Below, piece by piece: positions 15,242 through 22,182 of a stretch of 22,703 nt of DNA. This DNA comes from Butyrivibrio sp. (GTDB lineage: Bacteria > Bacillota_A > Clostridia > Lachnospirales > Lachnospiraceae): positions 1-22,703 of the forward strand of contig NZ_JAILQF010000137.1 of the NCBI RefSeq assembly GCF_024699075.1, in the 5' to 3' direction. The notes under the pieces were generated by a model, which saw only the letters and a list, made by a program, of their open reading frames with translations, did no database searches and was not told the DNA's origin. The position numbers and the translations under genes are program-made. Position 1 is the stretch's first letter. The number at the start of each line of letters is the position of its first letter.

Positions 15242-16315
15242 ATGAGAAGTATTGAGATCACAGATAGTCAGTTACTGCTTGGAAATGATGGCGAGATAGT
15301 AAATCCCGGTTGGGCCAGAAGTCAGATCTGGCAGTACAAAAGGGATATGATCAAGGCTCCAAAGTTCAGGATCAAGGAATGGGACTATTACATGATAATT
15401 CATGATGCAGATGGTCCGGATGACGAGAGCTTTGCAGCAGCATTTACTCTTTCTGATGATGGCTATATAGGTCTTCAATCTGTATCATTATTACATTTTG
15501 GACCTGATACTCCACATGAACATACGCAGACAGTTCTTAATGTATTCCCTATGGGCAAGATGCATATGCCTGAAAGCTCTGAAAAGGGCAACGCCAGCTT
15601 TAAAAATGATACACTTCACCTGTTATATAAAAAAGATGAAAATAGTAGACACATAAAATGTGCTTTTAAGAATTTTAATAATGGTAAAAACTTAAAGGCA
15701 GATATAATCCTGGATGAACCCCATATGGATAGTATGGTAATTGCTACTCCCTGGGATAAGAAGCATGCATTTTATTATAACCAGAAGATCAACTGCATGA
15801 AAGCTTCCGGTACGATCACCTATGATGGTAAGACTTATTCTTTTGACAAGAATAAGGATTATGCAACTCTTGACTGGGGCAGGGGAGTCTGGACCTATGA
15901 CAATACCTGGTATTGGGGCAATGGAAATGCAAAAATTGATGGTCATGACTTTGGCTTTAATATAGGATATGGCTTTGGAAATACCTCTGCAGCAACGGAG
16001 AATGTCATCATATACGACGGAATAGTTCATAAGCTTGATGATATTACTATAGAGATTCCTAATGATATAAGTCTTTATGATATGGACAGTCCAAGATATA
16101 TGGAAGACTGGAAGATTTCATCATCAGACAAGCGCTTTGAAATGACCTTTAAGCCGGTTCTTGACAGAGCTGCAAAGCTTGACTATAAACTCATCATATC
16201 GGATCAGCATCAGGTCTTTGGTCGCATGAACGGTAAGGCAGTTCTTGATGATGACAAAGTCATAGAAGTTAAGGATATGCTCTGCTTTATCGAAAAAGTT
16301 CATAATAAATATTGA
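15242..16315 (+). CDS. DUF2804 family protein of unknown function
   Basis: The 357-residue protein matches my recollection of the DUF2804 family. The N-terminal pattern EIVNPGWARSQIWQYKR...IKAPKFRIKEWDYYMI is followed by the core VIATPWDKKHAFYYNQKINCM, then YATLDWGRGVWTYDNTWYWGNGNAKIDG and HDFGFNIGYGFGNTSAATEN. It is rich in aromatic residues and beta-type sequence, with no signal peptide or membrane helix, so I expect a cytosolic beta-barrel-like protein. No reaction is known to me. I choose ATG 15242 over ATG 15236 because AGGGGG ends at 15233, giving an 8-base spacing instead of 2. It is ended by the bidirectional terminator and has no clear promoter of its own. Confidence 0.85.
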   Translation: MRSIEITDSQLLLGNDGEIVNPGWARSQIWQYKRDMIKAPKFRIKEWDYYMIIHDADGPDDESFAAAFTLSDDGYIGLQSVSLLHFGPDTPHEHTQTVLNVFPMGKMHMPESSEKGNASFKNDTLHLLYKKDENSRHIKCAFKNFNNGKNLKADIILDEPHMDSMVIATPWDKKHAFYYNQKINCMKASGTITYDGKTYSFDKNKDYATLDWGRGVWTYDNTWYWGNGNAKIDGHDFGFNIGYGFGNTSAATENVIIYDGIVHKLDDITIEIPNDISLYDMDSPRYMEDWKISSSDKRFEMTFKPVLDRAAKLDYKLIISDQHQVFGRMNGKAVLDDDKVIEVKDMLCFIEKVHNKY

Positions 16316-16321
16316 TAATTC

Positions 16322-16383
16322 AAAAGCCCTATCTATCATTATTTCCAATTTTGTAAATGGAAATGATGAAAGATGGGGTTTTT
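16322..16383. terminator. Bidirectional terminator shared by the DUF2804 and HAD genes
   Basis: A long stem runs from about 16326 to 16379: GCCCTATCTATCATTATTTCCA on the left pairs with TGGAAATGATGAAAGATGGGGT on the right, with one A-A mismatch and a few G-T pairs, around a 10-base loop (16348-16357). GGGGTTTTTATTT on the right serves plus-strand transcripts. CAAAAG on the left gives UUUU for minus-strand transcripts. Confidence 0.92.
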
Positions 16384-16385
16384 AT

Positions 16386-17174
16386 TTATATAAGGCCGTA
16401 GTGCTTTAAGCCATTGTATATGCCATCTTCGTGGAGATTTGTAGTGACATATTCGGCGACTTCTTTGATGCGGTCATCTCCATTACCCATGCAGATTGAG
16501 TGACTGGCAAGCTTGAACATATCCATGTCATTCATGCTGTCACCAACGACATATACATCATCAAGGTCTATGTTCTCGATATTCATAAGCTCTTTAATTC
16601 CGGTTGCCTTGGAATATCCTTCAGGGATTACCTCGACGATCACGCCATTGTGATTGATGAAATCAAAATCAGGCAGAAGGTCCATTACTTTATCAAAGTC
16701 TGTGTCTTTGCTGATGTCAGCACTAAACTTATTGATCCTTGTGCCTTTGGAGATCTCGGATGTGGCTTTGGCAATGGGGCCCAGCCTTTCTTTAAGAATC
16801 TTGACATATGGATCGCCTATTTCTATAAAGTCATCAACATTGAAGAAATGATATTCAGGTCCCTCATATACCATAGGCATGTGGTTATCATTAAGAACCT
16901 TTAAAGAGCGCATTATCTGTTCATCTGTCATGAGCTTTTCGTAGATGACCTTGTTATTTTTTTCTATATGGGTGCCGCATCCTGCAACAATTCCTTCAAA
17001 GCCAAGAGATAGAAGCTCTTTTTCTATAATGTTGGAACGGGCTCTGCCAGTGTTTATATAGGCAGCATGGCCGTTTTCTTTGAGCATTTTTATAGCCTTT
17101 TTGGTGCTTTGGGGGATTATCTGATGATGATCCCAGAGAGTGCCATCGATATCAAAAAATACGTATTTTTTCAT
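16386..17174 (-). CDS. HAD-superfamily phosphatase, Cof-type (subclass IIB)
   Basis: The 262-residue protein has all HAD motifs: DIDGT (8-12) with nucleophile Asp8 and acid/base Asp10, NTGR (41-44), Lys189 in GYSKATG, and GDSMND (211-216) for Mg2+ binding. A cap of the IIB type lies between motifs II and III. Members of this group remove phosphate from sugar phosphates, flavin nucleotides or pyridoxal phosphate, and the specificity is not readable here. AAAGGA precedes the ATG on the minus strand. It is convergent with the DUF2804 gene and divergent from the two-component genes. Confidence 0.93.
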   Translation of the reverse strand: MKKYVFFDIDGTLWDHHQIIPQSTKKAIKMLKENGHAAYINTGRARSNIIEKELLSLGFEGIVAGCGTHIEKNNKVIYEKLMTDEQIMRSLKVLNDNHMPMVYEGPEYHFFNVDDFIEIGDPYVKILKERLGPIAKATSEISKGTRINKFSADISKDTDFDKVMDLLPDFDFINHNGVIVEVIPEGYSKATGIKELMNIENIDLDDVYVVGDSMNDMDMFKLASHSICMGNGDDRIKEVAEYVTTNLHEDGIYNGLKHYGLI

Positions 17175-17211
17175 AAATCCTTTTCATCTTTCTAAAAAAT
17201 CCTATCTTACT

Positions 17212-17240
17212 TTTATAAAACATATTTCAAATTTTTTCAA
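17212..17240 (-). promoter_or_regulatory. Promoter of the HAD phosphatase gene
   Basis: On the minus strand TTGAAA (17240-17235) and TATAAA (17217-17212) are spaced by exactly 17 bp. The start would be near 17205, leaving a leader of about 30 bases to the ATG at 17174. Confidence 0.7.
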
Positions 17241-17288
17241 TCTTTTCATAAAGATATGGAAATGGTCGAATGGATGAAATTCTTTTGG

Positions 17289-17310
17289 AATCTTAAACAA
17301 ATCTTAAACA
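17289..17310. promoter_or_regulatory. Tandem 11-bp direct repeat, likely OmpR-family response regulator site
   Basis: AATCTTAAACA occurs twice with no gap (17289-17299 and 17300-17310). An 11-bp period puts both copies on the same DNA face, the arrangement used by OmpR/PhoB-type dimers. It ends 9 bp before the -35 of the two-component promoter, a typical activator position. Autoregulation by the encoded regulator is an inference. Confidence 0.7.
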
Positions 17311-17319
17311 TTTCCCCAC

Positions 17320-17348
17320 TTGGAACTTAATAAGTGTAGCACTACAAT
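17320..17348 (+). promoter_or_regulatory. Promoter of the two-component operon
   Basis: TTGGAA (17320-17325) and TACAAT (17343-17348) are spaced by 17 bp. The -10 matches five of six consensus bases and the -35 four of six, as expected for an activated promoter. The start near 17355 leaves a leader of about 130 bases. The leader contains a 14-bp palindrome AAACAGATCTGTTT (17362-17375) and an unused ribosome-binding-like AGGGGAG at 17404-17410. Confidence 0.68.
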
Positions 17349-17486
17349 ATAGACTGTAAACAAACAGATCTGTTTTTTATAAATTCTAATAAATCATAAT
17401 ACGAGGGGAGAAGATTTTAATTATGGCTTTCTGATCATCCTGTCTTTTATAAAGCTTTAAAGATTTATAGAAGATAAAGGAAAGCT

Positions 17487-18218
17487 GTGAATATTAAGAT
17501 CGCAGGGATTATGAACAAGATACTTATATGTGACGACGAACCTGATATTGTAGCAGCTATCAGTATATATCTTGAAAGCGAAGGGCTTGAAGTTATAAAG
17601 GCATCTAATGGTAAAGAAGCTTTGGATATCATGAAAAGCGAAGCAGGAAGGGACGTGAGTTTATTACTTCTTGATATAATGATGCCTGTTATGGACGGGA
17701 TAACAGCCATGGCGTCAATTCGTAAGATTTCCAATGTGCCGGTCATCCTTTTGACTGCAAAAAGTGAAGATACTGATAAGATCATGGGCCTTAATATAGG
17801 GGCAGATGATTATGTGACCAAGCCTTTTAATCCTGTTGAGCTTATCGCGAGGGTCAGATCCCAGCTCAGGCGCTATACACAGCTTGGATGTATGGCGGGA
17901 TCTTTAAGTGAAGACAATGACAGGATCACTGTCGGAGGTATCGAACTTGATGACAAGGCCAAGGAAGTATATCTTGATGGCAATATTGTAAGTCTTACGC
18001 CGATCGAGTATCAGATATTAAAGCTTCTGATGCAGCACAAGAATGAGGTTTTATCACCTAAGAAGATATATGAAGCTGTATGGAATGGACAGGCAATCGG
18101 AGCTGAAAGCACTGTTGCAGTTCACGTCCGTCACATAAGGGAGAAAATTGAGTATGACAGTGCCAATCCCAGATATTTAAAAGCTGTCTGGGGGCATGGA
18201 TACAAGATCGAAGCTTGA
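17487..18218 (+). CDS. OmpR-family response regulator
   Basis: The 243-residue regulator has an N-terminal receiver domain with acid-pocket Asp16-Asp17, phospho-acceptor Asp63 in LLLLDIMMPVMDG, Thr90 and Lys112 in YVTKPFNP. A C-terminal winged helix follows (about 145-243), with LTPIEYQILKLL and the recognition part STVAVHVRHIREKIE, ending WGHGYKIEA. This layout is that of VanR/OmpR-type activators. The GTG start has AAGGA six bases upstream. ATG 17511 would give a more usual N-terminus (MNKILICDDEPD) but its AGGG is too close, so the start is uncertain by eight residues. It precedes its kinase by about 100 bp of tandem repeats and probably binds the 11-bp repeats at 17289-17310. Confidence 0.95.
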   Translation: MNIKIAGIMNKILICDDEPDIVAAISIYLESEGLEVIKASNGKEALDIMKSEAGRDVSLLLLDIMMPVMDGITAMASIRKISNVPVILLTAKSEDTDKIMGLNIGADDYVTKPFNPVELIARVRSQLRRYTQLGCMAGSLSEDNDRITVGGIELDDKAKEVYLDGNIVSLTPIEYQILKLLMQHKNEVLSPKKIYEAVWNGQAIGAESTVAVHVRHIREKIEYDSANPRYLKAVWGHGYKIEA

Positions 18219-18290
18219 TCTGAAGATATACAAAAGCGTGATCTGAAGATAGATCAAGCGTGATAGAAATAAGATCGAAGCGTGATCTAA
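18211..18290 (+). repeat. Degenerate tandem repeat, 22-23-bp unit, four copies, starting at the regulator stop codon
   Basis: AAGC(T/G)TGAT(C/A) recurs at 18211-18220, 18234-18243, 18256-18265 and 18278-18287, that is every 23, 22 and 22 bp, with GATCTGAAGATA-like filler. The first copy contains the last codons and stop of the response regulator (GAA GCT TGA). It occupies the whole spacer up to the kinase ribosome binding site. Confidence 0.88.
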
Positions 18291-18315
18291 GCATGAGGGA
18301 AAGATGAGGTTAAAG

Positions 18316-20709
18316 ATGAGTAAAACATATAAAAGAGCGTGGCATACGATCAATATAATTGCCATTTGTATATTTTCAATGCTTTTAATAACGTGTTATG
18401 TAGTTTTATATAGCATGGACAATTGCGGACTTATGAACTATTCAGGAGTTTCATTAAAGAAAGTTCTTATGAATCAGGCTGCCTATGATTATGCTATCTG
18501 GGCAGTTTCAGACAAGGATGATGACTTTAATGAAGGCTTCATGGAAGATAAGGGCTGTAATATAGGCGTAATAGAAGGTAATTATTCAGATCTTAGTGAT
18601 ATAGACCTTAATGATGACAAGACTTACGTCTTCAGGAATTTCTCGCAAGATCTGCCAAGTGAGTACTATACAGCATATGTTCCTACTTCTAAAGACAGTG
18701 AATTCATTCTTTCAGACAGGTTGTATGATTTTCTTTTTACCAGAAATAATGATGTCATAAGTTATGACGCGTATGATTATCAGACTATAGATATTAAGGG
18801 AATCGGCTATGATATAGTAGGCCAAATGGCTTATATATGGGACGGCGAGAAGTTCTTATGCCTTGAAGATAACTCCTATAAATACGCGGTTAATACAGAT
18901 GGAGGAACCTATAATACCTGCAATATCTATGACCGCATCTGGGAGAATCAGAGACAGGCTTTGGGTATAGACGACGATGAAGATCAGGATGCTCTTTATA
19001 TAGATGGAAAGAAGTATCCGGCACTTGGCGATGATGATAGTGATTATGTACTTGAGCTTTATGGCAATAATTCATCCGGAATATTGTCACTTTCATATGT
19101 TGCGGATATTACAAGCCTTCACGACGAACTTGAAAGGTCAGAATATGGCGCATGTACCCTTGATTCTGTATCATCGGTCCTTATTGATGTCGGTGAATCA
19201 ACCTATAAAGTTTATACCGTTATCTGCTTTCCGGGGCAGAAACAGTCTTCTGACAGCTTTTTCGTTCAGGCATCAAGATATTTAAAAGTCATTCCGGCAC
19301 TTCACGTGCTTCTTCCCATACTTGCAGTAATATCTGCTTTTATGGTATTGATTCTGGTGATGATCCTTATTTTAAGAGCTGGCAGATATGAAAATAAAGG
19401 ATCCTTAAATACCGATATTCTGGCAGACATCTCTATGGAGATAGCCGCTTGTATATTCGCTATAGCTGAAATGATCCCGGGATGCCTCATAGCTTTTCTT
19501 TCAAATAGTCAGATGCCATCAAGCGCTTTGGCAGCAATCTTTGCAGGTTTTGGCATAGCGCTGGCAATCTTTATAGGTATAGTGTGGTTTGAAAGCGTAG
19601 TCATAAATTTTAAGAGGGGACATTTCTGGGAAAATACCCTTTGCTTTAAGCTTATCAGAGCCATCTTTGGACCTATAAGAGCTTCTATGCGACTTATTTC
19701 AAGATCAGTTAAGTGGAGTCACAGAATAATTGCCATATGCCTTGTGATATCATTTGCCGAATTTATGGGACTTGCCACAATTGATGATAAGCAGAGCCTT
19801 ATATTCATATGGTTTTTGGAAAAAATTGTTCTTGCCATTATCCTCATTAAAGTACTGAAACAGTATGCGAGCCTTAAAAAGACAGCTGTGGAAATGGCAA
19901 ATGGAAATATGGACGTAACAGTTGATACAAGTAATATGTATATAGATCTTGAAGAGCACGGTAATGCTCTTAACAAGCTTGGAAGCGGCTTGAATACTGC
20001 TATAAGTGAACGTATGAAGAGCGAAAGATTAAAGACTGAGCTTATAACTAATGTATCCCACGATATCAAAACACCTCTTACCTCTGTTATCAATTATGTA
20101 GATTTATTACAAAAAGAAGACATTGAAAATGAGACGGCAAGATCTTATCTTGAAGTTCTCGACAGGCAGGCCAAGAGACTTAAAAAGCTTATAGAAGATC
20201 TTATAGAAGCTTCCAAGGCTGCTACCGGCAGCATCAAGTTCAATATGGAGAATATTAATGCAAGAGTTCTCATTAACCAGTCTGTAGGCGAATTTGATGA
20301 CAGGCTTACAAGTAAGAATATCACGGTAGTTACTGAAGTTCCTGATAAGGACGTATATGTAAAAGCTGATAACAGATATCTTTTCAGAATATTTGATAAC
20401 CTTTTGAGCAATATAGTCAAGTATTCTCAAGAGGGAACAAGAGCTTATATAGAGCTTTTGGAAAAAGATGGCCGCGCCCAGTATACCTTTAAGAACATTT
20501 CAAAGGATAAACTTAATATATCTTCTGATGAACTGATGGAGAGATTCGTAAGAGGAGATATATCAAGAAATACTGAAGGTAACGGACTTGGACTTTCAAT
20601 TGCGAGATCTCTTACAGAGTCCATGGGAGGACAGATGGACCTTACAATTGACGGAGACTTATTTAAGGCAACTGTATCTTTTCCCATAACAGATATGTTA
20701 GCAAGCTGA
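18316..20709 (+). CDS. Membrane sensor histidine kinase with large extracellular domain
   Basis: I start at ATG 18316 (797 residues) because GAGG at 18306-18309 is six bases upstream. ATG 18304 is the alternative and the numbering below uses it. One membrane helix (about 17-37) precedes some 290 outside residues rich in Asp and Tyr. Helices follow near 329-357, 374-400, 407-430, 473-490 and 498-517, then a HAMP-like linker (about 518-570). The HisKA domain has His586 in TNVSHDIKTPLTS. The ATPase domain has the N-box NLLSNIVKYS (699-708) and GNGLGLS (759-765). It should phosphorylate Asp63 of the regulator just upstream. The VSHDIKTPLTSVINY form resembles VanS-like kinases. The outside domain matches nothing I recognise. 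Confidence 0.94.
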   Translation: MSKTYKRAWHTINIIAICIFSMLLITCYVVLYSMDNCGLMNYSGVSLKKVLMNQAAYDYAIWAVSDKDDDFNEGFMEDKGCNIGVIEGNYSDLSDIDLNDDKTYVFRNFSQDLPSEYYTAYVPTSKDSEFILSDRLYDFLFTRNNDVISYDAYDYQTIDIKGIGYDIVGQMAYIWDGEKFLCLEDNSYKYAVNTDGGTYNTCNIYDRIWENQRQALGIDDDEDQDALYIDGKKYPALGDDDSDYVLELYGNNSSGILSLSYVADITSLHDELERSEYGACTLDSVSSVLIDVGESTYKVYTVICFPGQKQSSDSFFVQASRYLKVIPALHVLLPILAVISAFMVLILVMILILRAGRYENKGSLNTDILADISMEIAACIFAIAEMIPGCLIAFLSNSQMPSSALAAIFAGFGIALAIFIGIVWFESVVINFKRGHFWENTLCFKLIRAIFGPIRASMRLISRSVKWSHRIIAICLVISFAEFMGLATIDDKQSLIFIWFLEKIVLAIILIKVLKQYASLKKTAVEMANGNMDVTVDTSNMYIDLEEHGNALNKLGSGLNTAISERMKSERLKTELITNVSHDIKTPLTSVINYVDLLQKEDIENETARSYLEVLDRQAKRLKKLIEDLIEASKAATGSIKFNMENINARVLINQSVGEFDDRLTSKNITVVTEVPDKDVYVKADNRYLFRIFDNLLSNIVKYSQEGTRAYIELLEKDGRAQYTFKNISKDKLNISSDELMERFVRGDISRNTEGNGLGLSIARSLTESMGGQMDLTIDGDLFKATVSFPITDMLAS

Positions 20710-20758
20710 ATTTTGAGGTATAGTAGTATTTGTATTAACAATAGAGTAAGACTGGGCT

Positions 20759-20789
20759 TTGACACTACAGCAGTCTGCATCTGTATAGT
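20759..20789 (+). promoter_or_regulatory. Probable promoter of the esterase gene
   Basis: TTGACA at 20759-20764 is a perfect -35. The -10 is either TGTATA at 20782-20787 (17-bp spacing) or TATAGT at 20784-20789 (19-bp spacing). Transcription would start near 20795, so the 14-bp hairpin downstream lies in the untranslated leader. Confidence 0.6.
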
Positions 20790-20808
20790 AGTATTTATAG
20801 TATAGTAA

Positions 20809-20840
20809 GACCACCCATTATCTTTAGATGATGGGTGGTC
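20809..20840 (+). other. Strong 14-bp leader hairpin upstream of the esterase gene
   Basis: GACCACCCATTATC (20809-20822) pairs with GATGATGGGTGGTC (20827-20840), with one G-T pair, around a TTTA loop. No U-run follows on either strand, so it is not a classical terminator. It is centred about 57 bases before the start codon and could be a mRNA-stabilising 5' structure or a protein site. Confidence 0.85.
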
Positions 20841-20881
20841 AACAAATACTGCTATAAAAATTTATACCTCAGGGGGAATTT

Positions 20882-21994
20882 ATGGGATTAAAAGAACACA
20901 TTTTTTTGCCAACAAATGAATATGTAAAAACTCTTGGAAGGACATTCATGCTCGACGATTGCAGAGTTCTAAGTCTTTCCTGCTCAGGAGTGGAATTTAA
21001 GTATACAGGTACAAAGCTTACTGTGACTTTCTATGGCGATTCTACAACAACTACTAAAGAAAATGAGCCTCAGCCATGGAGAGACCAGGCAAGAGTTGCA
21101 GTTATAGTAGATGGGATCATGCAGCTTGATACTGTTATCAAAAAGCCTGTAGAAGTCTTTGACGTATGCGGACTTGATGAAAGTATCGCGCCTTCTGAGC
21201 ATATTGTAAGAATCATAAAGCTTTCAGAGCCCAGAATGTCTACAGTAGGGCTTGGAGTTATTAAGATATTGTCTGATGGTCCTGCAGTTCCAACCAGTTT
21301 AAAGGATAAATATATAGAGTTTATAGGGGATTCTATTACCTGCGGTTATGGCATTGATGTTCCTGATGAGTTACATACTTTTTCTACAGGAACAGAGAAT
21401 GTTTTAAAGGCATTTTCTTATCTTACAGCTAAAGAGCTTGATGCTGACCACAGCATGGTATCTTATAGCGGACACGGCCTTATATCAGGCTATACGCCTG
21501 ATCCTCAGGTTCCTAAGCTTGAAGAGCTGATCCAGCCTTACTATGATATATTTGCTTATTCCTACAATACGTTCAGGGGAATGCAGATGGAGAGCAGAAA
21601 ATGGGATTTTGAATTAGAAAGAAAGCCCGATATCATAGTCATAAATCTTGGAACCAATGATGACAGCTATATCCAGGACGACGAAGATAAAAGGAAGGCT
21701 TTTGGTAAAGCCTATGTTTCATTCCTTGAAAAAGTGCACAGCCTTAATCCAACGTCCAAGATCGTTGTAGCCTTCGGCCTTATGGGAGACAGACTATTTG
21801 AAACCCAGAAGGAGGCTGCTGATATATTCAAAAAAGAAAGCGGATATGATGAAGTATATGCCTTTCGCTTTACTCCGCAGAACTTTGAAAAGTATGGCTA
21901 CGGGGCTGACTGGCATCCTTCAGCTGCTTCTCATAAAGTGGCAGCAGGCGAGCTGGCAAGGTTTATAAAAGAGCTGTGGCTATATGGCATGTGA
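20882..21994 (+). CDS. SGNH/GDSL esterase, carbohydrate esterase family 2-like
   Basis: The 370-residue protein has two parts: an N-terminal beta-rich domain (about 1-135) and a C-terminal SGNH hydrolase domain. The second contains IEFIGDSITCGYG (145-157) with nucleophile Ser151, VSYSGHGL (193-200) with the block II Gly, INLGTNDD (254-261) with Asn259, and ADWHPSAASH (342-351) with the likely catalytic His345. This order, a jelly-roll-like domain before the hydrolase, is that of CE2 acetyl esterases that deacetylate xylan or related oligosaccharides. There is no signal peptide, so it would act inside the cell on imported oligosaccharides. GGGGG is five bases before the ATG. Substrate is inferred from the fold only. 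Confidence 0.9.
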   Translation: MGLKEHIFLPTNEYVKTLGRTFMLDDCRVLSLSCSGVEFKYTGTKLTVTFYGDSTTTTKENEPQPWRDQARVAVIVDGIMQLDTVIKKPVEVFDVCGLDESIAPSEHIVRIIKLSEPRMSTVGLGVIKILSDGPAVPTSLKDKYIEFIGDSITCGYGIDVPDELHTFSTGTENVLKAFSYLTAKELDADHSMVSYSGHGLISGYTPDPQVPKLEELIQPYYDIFAYSYNTFRGMQMESRKWDFELERKPDIIVINLGTNDDSYIQDDEDKRKAFGKAYVSFLEKVHSLNPTSKIVVAFGLMGDRLFETQKEAADIFKKESGYDEVYAFRFTPQNFEKYGYGADWHPSAASHKVAAGELARFIKELWLYGM

Positions 21995-22132
21995 TCACAT
22001 CAGTTAAAGAAAAAGCTAAAAATAATAAGTGATACTTAAATACAAAAATTAATTGGGTATAAAAAGGAAATACGAGTGTTTATAATGTGCGAAGATTAAT
22101 CCCTTAAGTCTTACCAAGGGCCCTACATAAAG

Positions 22133-22141
22133 TGATATAAT
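22133..22141 (+). promoter_or_regulatory. Extended -10 promoter of the aldo/keto reductase gene
   Basis: TGATATAAT is a TGN-TATAAT extended -10 with a perfect hexamer (22136-22141). No good -35 is visible, which extended -10 promoters tolerate. An AGGGCCCT palindrome (22117-22124) lies just upstream and may be a regulatory site. The rest of the spacer 21995-22132 is AT-rich, with only a weak CCCTT/AAGGG hairpin (22101-22120). Confidence 0.6.
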
Positions 22142-22182
22142 TTTGTGTAGTAATTGTTGATATCTATGCGGTGAGGTTTTAT

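Larger units (their letters stand above)
20719..20856 (+). repeat. Repeated and inverted 13-bp element in the kinase-esterase spacer
   Basis: TATAGTAGTATTT occurs at 20719-20731 and 20784-20796, and both copies are followed shortly by ATAG(A)TAAGAC. An inverted copy AAATACTGCTATA at 20844-20856 pairs with the second one (13 pairs, one G-T) around the inner hairpin at 20809-20840. The second copy also overlaps the likely -10 region of the downstream promoter. Confidence 0.78.

Noticed and set aside
17404..17434. Strong ribosome-binding-like AGGGGAG followed by ATG GCT TTC TGA
   Set aside because: The spacing is 12 bases and the peptide would be three residues. It could be a leader peptide but nothing else supports it.
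20809..20840. Terminator for the sensor kinase gene
   Set aside because: The stem is strong but no T-run follows on either strand, and a promoter lies upstream of it, so it is better read as a leader hairpin.
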